DNA from: Salvia splendens
Lineage: Eukaryota; Streptophyta; Magnoliopsida; Lamiales; Lamiaceae
Assembly: GCF_004379255.2 (NCBI RefSeq)
Contig: NC_056045.1
Location: 10,133,593-10,197,592, forward strand
Direction: 5' to 3'
Length of the DNA: 64,000 bases
The translations under genes were made by a program, and so were the position numbers. How positions within the stretch are numbered: the first letter of the stretch is position 1; every line of letters starts with the position of its first letter. Below are positions 43,904 to 54,593 of this stretch, in pieces. The notes below the pieces were generated by a model. The model had not been told where the DNA came from. It saw nothing but the letters and a program-made list of their open reading frames with translations, and did no database searches.

Positions 43904-44599
43904 ATGGATGACAATTGAGGCAGATCGTGAATTGAAGGAATTGCGAAAACTGAGGCAGATCGATCGAGAATTTGATGCAGATCGCGATTGTCCGGCGATG
44001 CAGATCGTGAATTGACGCAATTGCAAAACGATCGTGAATTGAGGGAGCAAAACTGAGGAAGCAAAACGTGATGGAGGTAGAACATGAATTGAAGGAATTG
44101 CAGATTGAGGCAGATCGCGATTGAGGTAGATCGTGGGGATCGATGCAGATTGAAGAAGATGTTGATGCAGATTCTACAGCTAACGTAAATTGCGAGGAAA
44201 TTGAAGAAGATTGCATAAAATTTGATGGAGATTGCGTGAAGATCGTGTGAAGATTGTATGAAGATCGAAGAATTGAGAGAATGAAAGAGATTCACGTATT
44301 TTATGCAGATTAATAAACTGATTTCCGAAAATACCCCTCAGCATGTTTTAATTGAATAAAATATTAAATTAATTGTAAATTAATCCTAACCACAAGATTA
44401 AAAAAATGGAGGGCCCTAATTTGGTCTCTAGTTCGACCCTTAAGAATGGTTCGACATTGATCACAACCCTATATATATATATGCATTTATCTATATTTGT
44501 ATATCTGCATATTATTTGAAATCAAATTATATATTGTATTAGTGCTTTTTTATTTACATGTTTTGAATTTCAATCGTATTATAAAAAGGAGTATGTATT

Positions 44600-44890
44600 T
44601 AATTATACTTACTGGGGTGTATTAGGGCCACAGCTCATTAGTGTTAAGCATAAAATAAATCACAGCCCTTGGATCCTTGGATTGGATGATTGGGATAAGC
44701 TACATTATTAGACTGAGATGTTATATTATTAGCCAAGCTACATTATTATACTAAAACGCTACATTATTTTACTAAAATAGTACATTATTAGACTACTAAT
44801 CTACATTATTAGATGACACGTGGCATTAATCTAACCGTTAGATCATAAGATCCAATGGACTACAAGTGTTTTGACCAGTTGAATCGTGAA
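44600..44890. mobile_element. Small element with GCTACATTATTA repeats
   Basis: Five or more copies of CTACATTATTA (inverse TAATAATGTAG) lie at 44698-44815, flanked by CCTTGGATCC-GGAT and AGATCCAATGGACTAC. It looks like a small non-autonomous relative of the neighbours by its repeat style; ends are not certain. Confidence 0.35.
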
Positions 44891-45011
44891 CCGATTCGAA
44901 CAGTTGAATCGTGAACCGATAGCTTCATCGGTTCGCCTACCGGTCCGGTTTTTAAAACATTGATAGTTAGAGAGCTTATGGTTTTAAACATGACCTAATA
45001 GGATAGTTTTC

Positions 45012-45280
45012 TACTCCCTCCTTCCAAATAAGAAAGATACACTTTCCTTTTTAGTTTATCCAAACTAAAGTTACATGTTTCTATTTTTTTGTAGCTTTCT
45101 CTCTCCAATTAATTCACTCAACCATTTTTTTCTCCCTCCAATTAAATATTCAACTCTATTTCTCTTTCCATTTAATACTTACACATATTCTTTCTCTCTT
45201 CAATTAACCACATTAACCAATAACTCATAAATCTCGTGTCAACTAAGAAATGTGTCATCTTAGCCGGGACAAATGGAGTA
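45012..45280. mobile_element. Stowaway MITE
   Basis: TACTCCCTCCTTCC at the left and GGGACAAATGGAGTA at the right form inverted ends next to TA, as in Tc1/mariner-type Stowaway elements. Confidence 0.8.
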
Positions 45281-45320
45281 TGTAATTTGCAGGGCTTGAT
45301 CTTAAAATAGAGAATATGTT

Positions 45321-46552
45321 TGATGCGTATTTTAGAGTATCTAATTCAGTTCACACAATATATCAAGTTTAATTAATTAACTCTAATAATACTACAATAC
45401 TGCAAGAATACAACGTCGTAAGTAGTACTTCAAGTGTCGATCCACACGGAGTTAGGAGATCGTTTAAAACTTAAAAAGACGTAACGCAAAGATTTGATTT
45501 TTGGTTTTGAAAGATGTTGAAAAAGTAAAGTAAATGATTAACTAATGAAAGACTTTTCAAACGGGAAAATATGTCACTCCAAGTTGCTTAATAGACTTGC
45601 ATATTTCTACACCTATCAAAAGCACAAATTTTGGGATTAATTCATCAACCTAATCACTTGCATTGAACATGTTTGCGACGTATAGATCACAGTCAGTTGA
45701 ACACTTGTTCAATGAACTAATATTCAATGTCTATAAACTCATGCGAAAGCGCGGGAGAAATAAACATCTACTATATAAACTTACCTAATCCGCTGTCAAA
45801 TTATCCTCTGAACAATTCGAATTCAACAACACATCAATTAATTAGTTCATCCAAGTCTATGTTAAAGAGATGATAAACAAGGATTAAACATCTATAACGA
45901 TAGAGGCCTCTAAAGTGATAGAATCTAACATTAAACACATCAACGATGTCAAAACACAAATTCAAAGATGTAGATACATTCAAACAAGCCTAAATCACAA
46001 CTTGGAGCAACATTGAGAGTTTAGCTTAAACACATGGTAAAAATCACAATGAAAACCATATGAAGCATGCTCTCGTTGTGTGGAACGGATTTTCGGAGAT
46101 GGTTCGTCGGAATGTTGGCCGGAATTTCTTCCTTCTCTTCTTCCTCCTCTCTTTCTCTCTTTTCCTCTCTATTTTCGTCCAAGGAAGTCTGAAATAATCC
46201 TCCCAAAACTGCCTCCAAACTATTTGAAAACCGAAATTGGTGGTTACTGAGTCTTCGCACTCGGCCGCGTGGATTGTAGGGCATGAAATTCACCCGGCCG
46301 CGTGGCTCTTTTTCAGCCTCTTCTGTTTCTTAGTCACCCAGCCACGTGAATTATTAGGCACAAAATTCACCCGGCCGAGTGCCTCATTTTAAGCACATTC
46401 TGGACTCGCAACGCAGACTGGGCAGTCTGTCAAATTGGGCATTTTGCATGACTTTTTTCAGTTACCTTGTTCTCATTTCGAGCTTCATTCCATGTCCCGT
46501 TTCACTATTCATTCCACTTCCTACACCATAAAACATAATTTTGCGAGCATCA
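45321..46552 (-). mobile_element. Probable solo LTR, minus orientation
   Basis: The ends read TGATGC...GCATCA, giving 1232 bp. On the minus strand the last third contains CTCCGTGTGGATCGACACTT, like the GTGGGATTCGACCC block near the 3' end of both Athila LTRs. The ORF at 46021-46293 is low complexity and not convincing. Flanking bases form an inverted, not direct, match (ATATG / CATAT), so no target duplication supports it and another element type remains possible. Confidence 0.45.
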
Positions 46553-47112
46553 AACCATATAAATCACATAAAGCAATGAGAATAAAGATATACTATTTGA
46601 TTCACATCAATGTTCATACAATTATTCTTTTGTTTGCTATTTGATACTCCATCCACCCCACAAGAATATTCACTATTTTCTTTTTAGTTCATTCCATAAG
46701 AATATGCACTTTTTAAATTTAGAAACTCGTTTTAAATTTGAAAACTCTTTCTAAATTTGGAAACTCTTGCAATTAGTTCAAGAAAAAATAATTAGCTTGT
46801 GCATAACAAAAGTGGTGAATCTCGTGATACTAGTTTGAAAGTAAAACCCCTAGCTTATTCACCATTTGTCTTGCGAAACTCTTTTTTATGAAAATGTGCA
46901 TATGTTTTAAAAATGTGCAAGTTGATAGGTGACGAATCGTGGTGGGTGTTGTGATCAAGTCAATGAGGTCTTTTGCTTGTTTCATGTACCAAGTCCGTTG
47001 TGTCCCCACACATGACGACACTCCTTATCTCAAAATTGCTTAAAGGTTGATACTCCCTCCGATCCGCTCTAATAGTTGAGTTTCATTTTCTGCACTCATT
47101 TTTAAAAAATAA
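46553..47112. other. Non-coding DNA with broken Stowaway ends
   Basis: TACTCCATCCACCCC at 46645 and TACTCCCTCCGATCC at 47051 look like left ends of MITEs; I could not match their right ends with certainty. No gene seen. Confidence 0.4.
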
Positions 47113-47384
47113 TACTCCCTCCGTCCTTCTGTAGTTGAGTCGTATTCATTTTTGGGTTGTCCCACTGTAGCTGAGTCGTTTCCTTTTTTGGCAAAAAGCA
47201 ACAACTTTTCTTCTCTCTTACTTTACTCTCTCTTACATTATTCTCACTTACATTATTCTCTCTTCATCTCTCTACCTAAATCATTTTCTACTTTATTATT
47301 CATTTACTTAACTCACTTAACACAACTTTTCTTAAATCCCGTGCCGAAAAGAAATGTCTCTACTACAGAGGGACGTAGGGAGTA
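47113..47384. mobile_element. Stowaway MITE
   Basis: TACTCCCTCCGTCC left, GGGACGTAGGGAGTA right, with the body CTTTATTCTCTC typical of these elements. Confidence 0.85.
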
Positions 47385-47389
47385 ATAAA

Positions 47390-47580
47390 TACTCCCACTG
47401 TCCCCAAAGAATATGCACTTTGGGTTCAGTACTTGTTTTAATGCAAAATTGGGAAAGTAAGAGAGAGGTAGAGAGAAAAAGTAATTAAAGTATTGTTAGT
47501 GGAGAATGACCCTCACCTCATTAGAGTGAAAGAAGTTTCCAAAATTAGAAAGTGCATATTTTTGTGGGACGGAGGGGGTA
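47390..47580. mobile_element. Stowaway MITE
   Basis: TACTCCCACTGTCCCC left and GGGACGGAGGGGGTA right; inner ends AAAGAATATGCAC and GTGCATATTTTTG also pair. Confidence 0.85.
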
Positions 47581-47606
47581 GTTAAAGTGTTGAAAGAGTA
47601 AAGTAA

Positions 47607-48259
47607 GAGCATCCACAATAGGAAGGACTTCCCCAAGGACTAGCACTAGGACTTCCCAAAAATACCTTCTGCCACGTCACTAGGACTTCCCACCCCACTG
47701 CCACATCACTAGGACATCCCACTACACAAATACGCAATTACGGAATTAAAATTTCGACATGAATACGGGCGTAGAAAGTGCAATATATTAAATAAAAAAA
47801 ATTAAAATAATACAATGCAACAAACAAAACAACAATTTAAACAAAGTTTGCCGCTAGCCGAATAGGGTCTCGCGAGTCGAGGGGTCAAGGGCGGCGAAGT
47901 GCCCCCGGCCCGACGGTATGATATGTTTATGTTTTATGCCTTCATTTTCGACGATCGTTGTGCATTATATGAAGTGCAAATGAAATGAAGTGCAACGGGC
48001 CGGATATATAGAGTTGAAATTAAAAATAAAAAGTCAAAAATAAAAATCAAAAATCAAAAAATGCACTCGTCCGTCGAGGACCCACAATAGCGGACGAGCG
48101 GACGGAAGAGACGACAGACGTCCGAGAAATCCGACTGACGAGAGGTCGTCCGTCTGGCTCGTCCGCTCGCCGGTCGTCGGTCGCAATATTGGAAGAGCGC
48201 GACAGACGAGCGGCTCGCCGGTCGCTCGTCTACCGGCTCGTTCACTATTATGGATGCTC
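47607..48259. mobile_element. Non-autonomous PIF/Harbinger element
   Basis: Ends GAGCATCCACAATAGG and TATTATGGATGCTC are inverted repeats, and TAA stands on both sides (47604-47606, 48260-48262), the usual PIF/Harbinger target. GC-rich right part (48060-48240) with many CGTCCG/CGAGCG words; no transposase. Confidence 0.9.
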
Positions 48260-48308
48260 TAAGAGAGAGTATAATGTAGAAAACTCTTTCTTCACTTTAA
48301 CTATTTAT

Positions 48309-48574
48309 TACCCTCTCTGTCCCAACTAAGATGACACACTTTCACTTTTAGTTTGTTCCAACCAAGATGATACATTTCTATTTTTGGTAATTTTCTCTCT
48401 CCAATTTATACACCCTACCACTTTTTCCTTTCTCCTATAAAATATTAAATATCTTTCTCTCTCCATTTAATACTTACACACATTCTTTCGCTCTCCAATT
48501 TACTACATTAACTAACAATTCCTAGCATTTCGTGTCGACTAAAAATTTGTATCTTAGCTAGGAGGGAGGGAGTA
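48309..48574. mobile_element. Stowaway MITE
   Basis: TACCCTCTCTGTCCCAAC left, TAGGAGGGAGGGAGTA right, ends related by inversion; body contains CATTTCGTGTCGACT, seen in the neighbouring copies. Confidence 0.75.
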
Positions 48575-48930
48575 TTATTTTTTCAAAACAAGTGCAGAAT
48601 ATGAAACGTTTTCTTTAATATGGAAAAGAGGGAGTACAATGTTTTTTAGTTATGTTTGTGTATGATTCATTTCCATTACAAGTCATGTCCTTTTATCAAA
48701 TAGTATTGTGATATATTCAAATCATATTTTTGCCACGATTAACGACCCGAATCATATGATAACTATTAAAATTTAATATTACGTGATTAAACTTGATATT
48801 ATATAAGTAAAACTATTTCACCCAATAAATTTCTATTTAAACAATTTCTATTTTTTAATAAGTATATTCGAAGTTTGACCCAATTCAATCCAATTCAAAC
48901 TTTAAATTATAGAGTTATTAATAAAGGAAT

Positions 48931-49203
48931 GTGATCAAATGCAAACTCATATATTCTACAAACTCTAAACTATGATATGGACTGTTAGAAAATATCAACA
49001 GATGATAAAATAATAGCAATAAAAAATGTGAACACAATGTCAACGGTTGATGTTGTGTTGAAATTGTGTTGTACATTGTATTGATATTGTGTTGACATCA
49101 AAATCTTGAAATTTTGCACTATGTTGACATTGTATTGAAATTGTGTTGATACTATGTTGAAAAGTTTGGAGTTTGTACAATATATGAGTTTGCATTTTAT
49201 CAC
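48931..49203. mobile_element. Small element with 40-bp inverted ends and GTTGACATTGT repeats
   Basis: GTGATCAAATGCAAACTCAT at the left and its reverse complement (ATGAGTTTGCATTTTATCAC) at the right continue to pair for about 40 bases. Between them GTGTTGA and GTTGACATTGT recur. The end resembles the TGTGATCA termini of the TA-run cluster, so it is probably a mini-version of that family. The ORF inside is repeat-derived. Confidence 0.7.
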
Positions 49204-49311
49204 TACCATATTAATGGATTAACTCGATTAGAATATGAATCCAATAAAATTGGGTTGAAACCATTAATATTTGCGTATTTGTATTAGATTTAGTATCGGA
49301 TTTTTATATTG

Positions 49312-49845
49312 TACTCCCTCCGTCCTTAAAAATTTGTCACCTATTTCCTTTTTCATTCGTCCCTAAAAATTTGTCACTTTTAACTTTTACCATTTTTAGT
49401 AGTGGACACTATATTCCACTAACTCATTCATACTCATATTTATTATAAAACTAATACTCGTTCAGTCCCAACTAAATTGAGTCACATTCCATTTTGGAAT
49501 GTTTTATTATAAAACTAATACTCGTTCAGTCCCATCTAAATTGAGTCACATTCCGTTTTGGGATGTCCCAACTAAGTTGAGTCGTTTCCCCTTTTGACAA
49601 AAAATAAAACATCTAATCAGTCTTACTTTATTCAATAACCTACTTTATTCTCTATTTATCTTTCTACTTTATTTCTCTCACTTAATTTTCAATACAATTT
49701 CTTAATCTCTGTGCCCAAAATTATGTCTTAACTTAGTTGGGACGGATGGTCACATTCCACGAACTTTTTCAACTCACTTTCTATTACATTTCTTAAAATC
49801 CTTACCGGATCAAATGATGACGAATTATTAGAGATGGAGGGAGTA
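49312..49845. mobile_element. Stowaway MITE with a second MITE nested inside
   Basis: Outer ends TACTCCCTCCGTCC and GATGGAGGGAGTA; inner copy from about 49455 (TACTCGTTCAGTCCCAAC) to 49749 (GTTGGGACGGATGG). The inner left end is duplicated in tandem with a 64-base period (49455 and 49519). Confidence 0.75.
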
Positions 49846-50049
49846 TCAAAAATTAAACCCACGACAACACTTCTTTTTTTTTGAATCACACGACAACACT
49901 TCCTATTATACCATACTGTAAAAACGGTTGGGTTAGGCTCATTGATTACGTAATACACAAAATATTGGTTAGCAAACGGAGTGCTTACGTGTCGTAACAT
50001 AATTGGCAAGAAAATTCTAGAAGTCTGGTGTATTCTCTTCCGTTCGCAC

Positions 50050-50057
50050 TATATAAA
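50050..50057 (+). promoter_or_regulatory. TATA box of the DeSI-type gene, with leader exon and intron downstream
   Basis: TATATAAA is followed by a pyrimidine-rich leader ending CTTTCTTCAG at 50141, where a GTATGC donor opens a leader intron of about 860 bases; the acceptor is TTTGTAG at 51004. Introns in the 5' leader often raise expression of plant housekeeping genes. Confidence 0.6.
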
Positions 50058-51052
50058 CCTTAGTTTTCACCAGACTCTCCAAATTTCGCTGCGAATATTA
50101 TTTTCTGTCGGTTTTGTGGACATTCTCTCCTCTTTCTTCAGGTATGCTGCATTGTGCTTCTTATTTCAAATGTATGGTTTATTTAATTATAACTTTGCTC
50201 GATTGACTGGATTTTCTCTCTGAAAATTGAAGCACTCGCACTTTTTCTCTTCATTTTAGTATGGTTTATCCGAGATTTAATTTGTAATTGATGTAATTTT
50301 GAATAAAGATATTTAATTTGATTATAGATCAGATCAAATAGAAGCCTGGGCGTTTGTCTCGGGAATTTACTGTGTGGAATTGCGTATTATTGTGGACTTT
50401 TTAATAAAGGTATTTAATGTGATATAAATTTTGCATTTTGGAGAAGATAGGGGTAAGATCTTCCCAATGTTTGAATTTTTTTCGAATATAGTCTTAGATG
50501 GGGCTAAAATTGCAAGTTGCGATTTGCTGGTTGACATTCTCTTGTGTTCCTATTGAATTGATGATGCTATAATAGATTGCCTAGATTTGTTATTTTATTT
50601 GTTTCAATATCTTTATCATTTTGATTGATTCACATTCTATTTCTGGCTAGATGATGCTTGCTTTCTTGTGCATTTAGCTGCTATTATTTGGCTTATTCCC
50701 AATTTGGTGCATCTTTATAAATTGTAGAAATTGAGCATCAAACGGATAGATATCAGTGTTTTGTATGGATCAACTTTAAAGCTTTGTTCCAGTTTTTGCT
50801 TATAATCTCTTTATTAACTTGCATTAATCTCTAGTTTGAAAGTTGTTTTTCCTTTAAAGTTTATACAAGTTGATTGATAGAACCAAATAACCAATATGCT
50901 TTATGGTGCATTGGTGTTGTTTGTTACTTATATTCAGCATTACTGATTTGTCTTCTTTACTGTCCCCTGAACCTTGCTTGATCTCAGTGTGCATATTTTT
51001 GTAGGTCAGCCTTTCATCGTTTCTCAAGTATTTTTCAATTGGACTGGTGAAA

Positions 51053-52618
51053 ATGGCTGAGGTATGTCTTATTAGACTGAATGTGATCTATTAGTGAATT
51101 CGTATTCATGATCGAATAAAATGGGCAGCTGTGAAATGGTTTGTAAGCTACAACTTTTGTAAACGTGCAGGATGGTTACAAGGTCTCCTTGAATGTTTAT
51201 GACTTAAGCCAGGGCTTGGCCAGACAACTATCTACAACATTTTTGGGGAAGCCTATTGAAGGCATATGGTGAGAGGGTTACTATCTCAAAATGTTGAATT
51301 GGCTGTTGAATGTGGAATGCCTTGATGTTTCTTATTGCTAAAATTGTTTTTGTGATTTTTCAGGCATACCGGAGTTGTTGTGTATGGTAATGAATACTAT
51401 TTCGGAGGTGGCATACAAAGTGCTCCAGCTGGTTCAACTCCATATGGGATACCAATTCGTGTGATAGATCTCGGCACGACGCATGTGCCTCAAGACGTAT
51501 TTGAGGTGTACTTGGACGATATTGGTACACGCTACACAGCTGAAACTTACAGTTTGCTGACTCATAATTGCAACAACTTTAGTAATGAGGTTGCCCAGTT
51601 CTTGGTTGATGCTTCAATACCAGATTACATCTTGAATCTCCCAAATGAAGTTTTGAGTAGTCCGATGGGTGCTGTCATATGTAAGTCACTCCCCTATGAT
51701 GATGTATATGATTTAGTCTCTCCTTTTTGTTACCTTCTGAGAAATTTGATTCCTATTCTCTCCCTACATATTTGAATACTCAAGTAGTGACAGATTGTTT
51801 CCCTGATTAAATGGGCTTATAAGCTGCAAAACTAAGGAATTTGATATTACACTCTTAACTATAACCATCATAAACGCATCCTGGTAGTCAGTTGACTCTT
51901 ACTAATAAAAGTTTTGAATATGCTGTTTGCATAAGTTTTGGTGCTAGGAAAGTAACTTTGAAAGCTCATTACATGCTTGCAAAACATGTGCTCTGTTTCA
52001 TGGTAGGAACCAAAAGTTTTTATCACTGATGCAGAATCAGAAAAGCTTTTGGCTATTTTGTTTTGCATATGGTAGGTTCCTGGGGTCGTGAGGTTGGATT
52101 GATGAGTTCATCTCTCAACACAACTCAAATTGAAGGAAGAAAAAGGCTTAAAGAAAATAACTACCGAGTAACGTTGTATATTTGTTTGATGTGCAGTGCC
52201 AATGATACAGAATCTTGAGGGCACTTTGAGGGCCGGTGCAGTTCCCCAAACTCCTCAGTTCAGGCCTTCCGCTGTTGCTGGTTCAAATCAGGCAGCAGTT
52301 TCTTCAAAGCCCGCTAATGGTAGTACCATCCAATTGACTAAGACGAAAGTTGAGGGTGATGCCAGGAAACCTGAAACAGAATTAACAAAAGGTGTACATG
52401 AACAGACACAGACCAAAAAGGTGTCCTCTCCTAGCGGTGCAGGAGGTGCTGTTGGTGGAGATCCACTCGGAGATGCTCGGAGCAAAGTCCAAGAGGAGAT
52501 CACCAGTGAGTTTGCTGCAATTATGGCCGCTGGGAATTTGCGTGCAAGTGAGGCGGCAGCTCTAGCAACTAGGAGAGTGATGCAGAGATACGGCCATATG
52601 TCTACGGCACAGAGCTGA
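51053..52618 (+). CDS. DeSI-like PPPDE peptidase (deSUMOylating isopeptidase), intact host gene
   Basis: Four coding exons join cleanly: 51053-51061, 51171-51268, 51364-51680 and 52197-52618, 846 bases, 281 residues. All introns are GT-AG and phases match. Residues 8-150 form the PPPDE fold: [26 protein letters not shown] with catalytic His37, EYYFGGGIQ, and [16 protein letters not shown] with catalytic Cys105. These positions agree with known DeSI-1 proteins. The ~110-residue C-terminal tail is Ala/Gly/Ser-rich with a helical end ([20 protein letters not shown]), as in plant members. DeSI enzymes remove SUMO from a few substrates; the plant role is less known. The only apparently complete host gene in the window. 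Confidence 0.93.
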
Positions 52619-52834
52619 AGATCGAAAACATTATTATTTTCCCATAAGATTTAGGAAAACCATTTTTCCTGGGAATTGATGTTTGGACCTAATTGCGATT
52701 GTTGCATAATATAATTTCTTAGTTTTACATGGTTGACTTATCTGTGGTACGGAATCTTCAGTATTTTAACATTTTACGTTGAACAATACTATGGCAAACA
52801 GATAACACCAAACAGCACTTTACATAGCAAAAAT
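52619..52834 (+). other. 3' flank of the DeSI-type gene
   Basis: Likely 3' UTR with AT-rich sequence (TTGCATAATATAATTTC near 52702) that could direct polyadenylation. The convergent pseudogene begins at 52835. Confidence 0.5.
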
Positions 52835-53035
52835 CTATTTAGCAGCATCTGAAAGGTGATTGTGAACATTTGTTGTATATCTAGTCTGCAATTGAAGATG
52901 GGATTCTCTAGTTATTGAAAGAGCATATGAAGGGAAATTAAGGCCAGTGAAACCAATCATCACAGCAGCAGCTCCAATGTAAACCAACGGATGAGGTGTA
53001 ATCCCGATCAATGAATCCATCCAATGGTACCTTAA

Positions 53036-53237
53036 GGTGGTGTTCGGTTTCCAAGATAAAATAATAGTACAAGATACAATCTAGGATTGAGTTGTGAGAT
53101 TATTTTAGTCATAGGGGGTTAGTTATGACTAATTATCCCATGATTATCCATCTAGGATTGAGTTGAGGGGTTGAATCGCATAACCAAACGCATTACAAAT
53201 TTAATCCCGGATACAATCTTGTAAACCGAACACCCTC
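53036..53237. mobile_element. Tourist-like MITE inside a transporter exon
   Basis: Ends GGTGGTGTTCGGTTTCC and, inverted, GAGGGTGTTCGGTTTAC; TAA on both sides (53033-53035 and 53238-53240). 202 bp, AT-rich, no ORF. Confidence 0.85.
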
Positions 53238-53582
53238 TAATTGTGAGACCTGCAGAAGCCACAGTGGTCGTCGTGAGGGGCCCAGCCTTGGCCCATAGAT
53301 AGTCGCTCACCACATTATCTAGTAAACCTGAATGTGGAAATTGATTGATATATATAGAGAGCAAAACAGCATCGAAATTATTATACATTTGCCAACGATT
53401 AAACCAAATTGCTTCCCAGTGAGGGTGTCGAAAAGCCCGAGCTTCGACAACGCAAGAACGGAGAGCAACAGGAAAGAATATGATGAAGTTGAACAAGCCA
53501 AGGAATCCAAGAAACTGTGCCATGCTAACGCGGCCTTGAGCCTTATTGTTTTCATCAGGCAAGTTTTGGCGAATGCGTGTTA

Positions 53583-54146
53583 GAGCATTGGCAATGGTAG
53601 CCGAGCGATCGGCCACCTCATCGGCGCTCGTCGGCCTCCACTGCGGCGGGAGGGCCGATCTCCCTTCCCCTACGCCTCCCCCCATGCCCGATCAATCGGC
53701 CCAGCTGATATCCCATTTTTCTTTTTCTTTTTTAAATTTAATTCATTTTTAATCTACTATATATACCTCATTCCCCATCAATTCACATTCATCACTTTCC
53801 AATCTTAATTTCGATTCTACTTTTCTCCACCGTGATATGAACTTCAGCAATTTTACATCAATTCACATTTTATCTATTTTTATCTTGTTTTTTTTGTTTT
53901 TTAATATAGGATGTTTTATTTTGTTTTTAATAAAATTTGTTTTTTTGTGTATATTATGTTGTCTTTAATTTACACCAACAATTATATGTGAAATATATAA
54001 AAATAGTGATGATTTGGAAATGAAATAGGCTCTGAGATAGGCTCTGGGATGGACTCTGCAGGGAGATAGGCTCTGAGATGGGTCGACTGACGTGACAAGA
54101 AAAAATGGAGATAGGCTCCGGAGATAGGTCACCATTGCTAATGCTC
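53583..54146. mobile_element. PIF/Harbinger-type MITE inside a transporter exon
   Basis: Ends GAGCATTGGCAATGGTAGCC and, inverted, GAGCATTAGCAATGGTGACC, with TTA on both sides (53580-53582, 54147-54149). 564 bp. The host reading frame resumes cleanly if the element and one TTA are ignored. Confidence 0.9.
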
Positions 54147-54371
54147 TTACATAAGCAGCATAAAATGCTGCAGATAAAAGAGAGAGAAAATCTCGGAGCA
54201 CAGGATGTGAGGCAACCTCATTGGCTCCTGCACCCGAGTCTCGGAGGCTGACAATGATCACTCCCCCATACAAAGCAGAACACTTATCAGCTTCAGCCAA
54301 GCGAACTTCTCGTCCAAAAAAACGAGAGCAACTAGAAATGTGAACAGGCTGGATGCACTGCTCAGGACACC

Positions 54372-54593
54372 ATAAGAGGAATCACATTAACCACAAAGCC
54401 ATGAGGTACACATACACAAAACAAGAATGCATTCAAAATTTCTTACAGTAACACTAATTTGCATTTGCTTTTACTTACATTTAATTAAAAGCACAAAAAG
54501 AAGAAAATATGTCCTCACAAATGATTGCATTTGCTTATGATGGCTGCAGGATTATTCTTGTGAGTTGCGAGGAATCGTTGCAAAATAAAATCC
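54372..54593. other. Short stretch upstream of the transporter pseudogene
   Basis: No coding signal; presumably old intron of the pseudogene, cut by the following MITE nest. Confidence 0.4.

Larger units (their letters stand above)
40174..44469 (+). mobile_element. Mutator-like element C with AATGAAGTAAT motifs and two convergent gene remnants
   Basis: Left end GAGTCCCATTATAGCAAATC and, inverted, right end GGGTTGTGATCAATGTCG align over about 75 bases, with GTCGAACTAGAGACCAAATT almost the same in both. The Ulp1-type gene runs forward from 40560; a second gene runs backward from 43903 to 42941. The word AATGAAGTAA recurs across 40850-42650 and inverted (TTACTTCATT) at 41640-41700 and 43360-43640. 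At 4.3 kb this is the largest copy of the cluster, yet internal exons are still missing. Confidence 0.7.
52835..54371 (-). pseudogene. SLC35F5-like (EamA/DMT) transporter pseudogene
   Basis: Reading on the minus strand from about 54371: VLSSASSLFTFLVALVFLDE and LKLISVLLCMGGVIIVSL, an EamA membrane block; then SAAFYAAYV, cut by a MITE, and continuing RQNLPDENNK and GRVSMAQFLGFLGLFNFIIF. A frameshift near 53470 moves the frame to KLGLFDTLTGKQFGLIVGK. The next exon reads GLLDNVVSDYLWAKA and TTTTVASAGLTI, is cut by a second MITE, and ends SLIGITPHPLVYIGAAAVMI then PSYALS, stop 52835. The N-terminal half is missing. Family: plant SLC35F-like vacuolar/Golgi DMT proteins. Two insertions plus a frameshift make function very unlikely. 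Confidence 0.85.

Noticed and set aside
43690..44295. A long minus-strand protein from the first Met at 44295
   Set aside because: The part before 43903 is His/Ser/Phe-rich and looks like untranslated leader; the acidic frame from 43903 is the more likely coding part.
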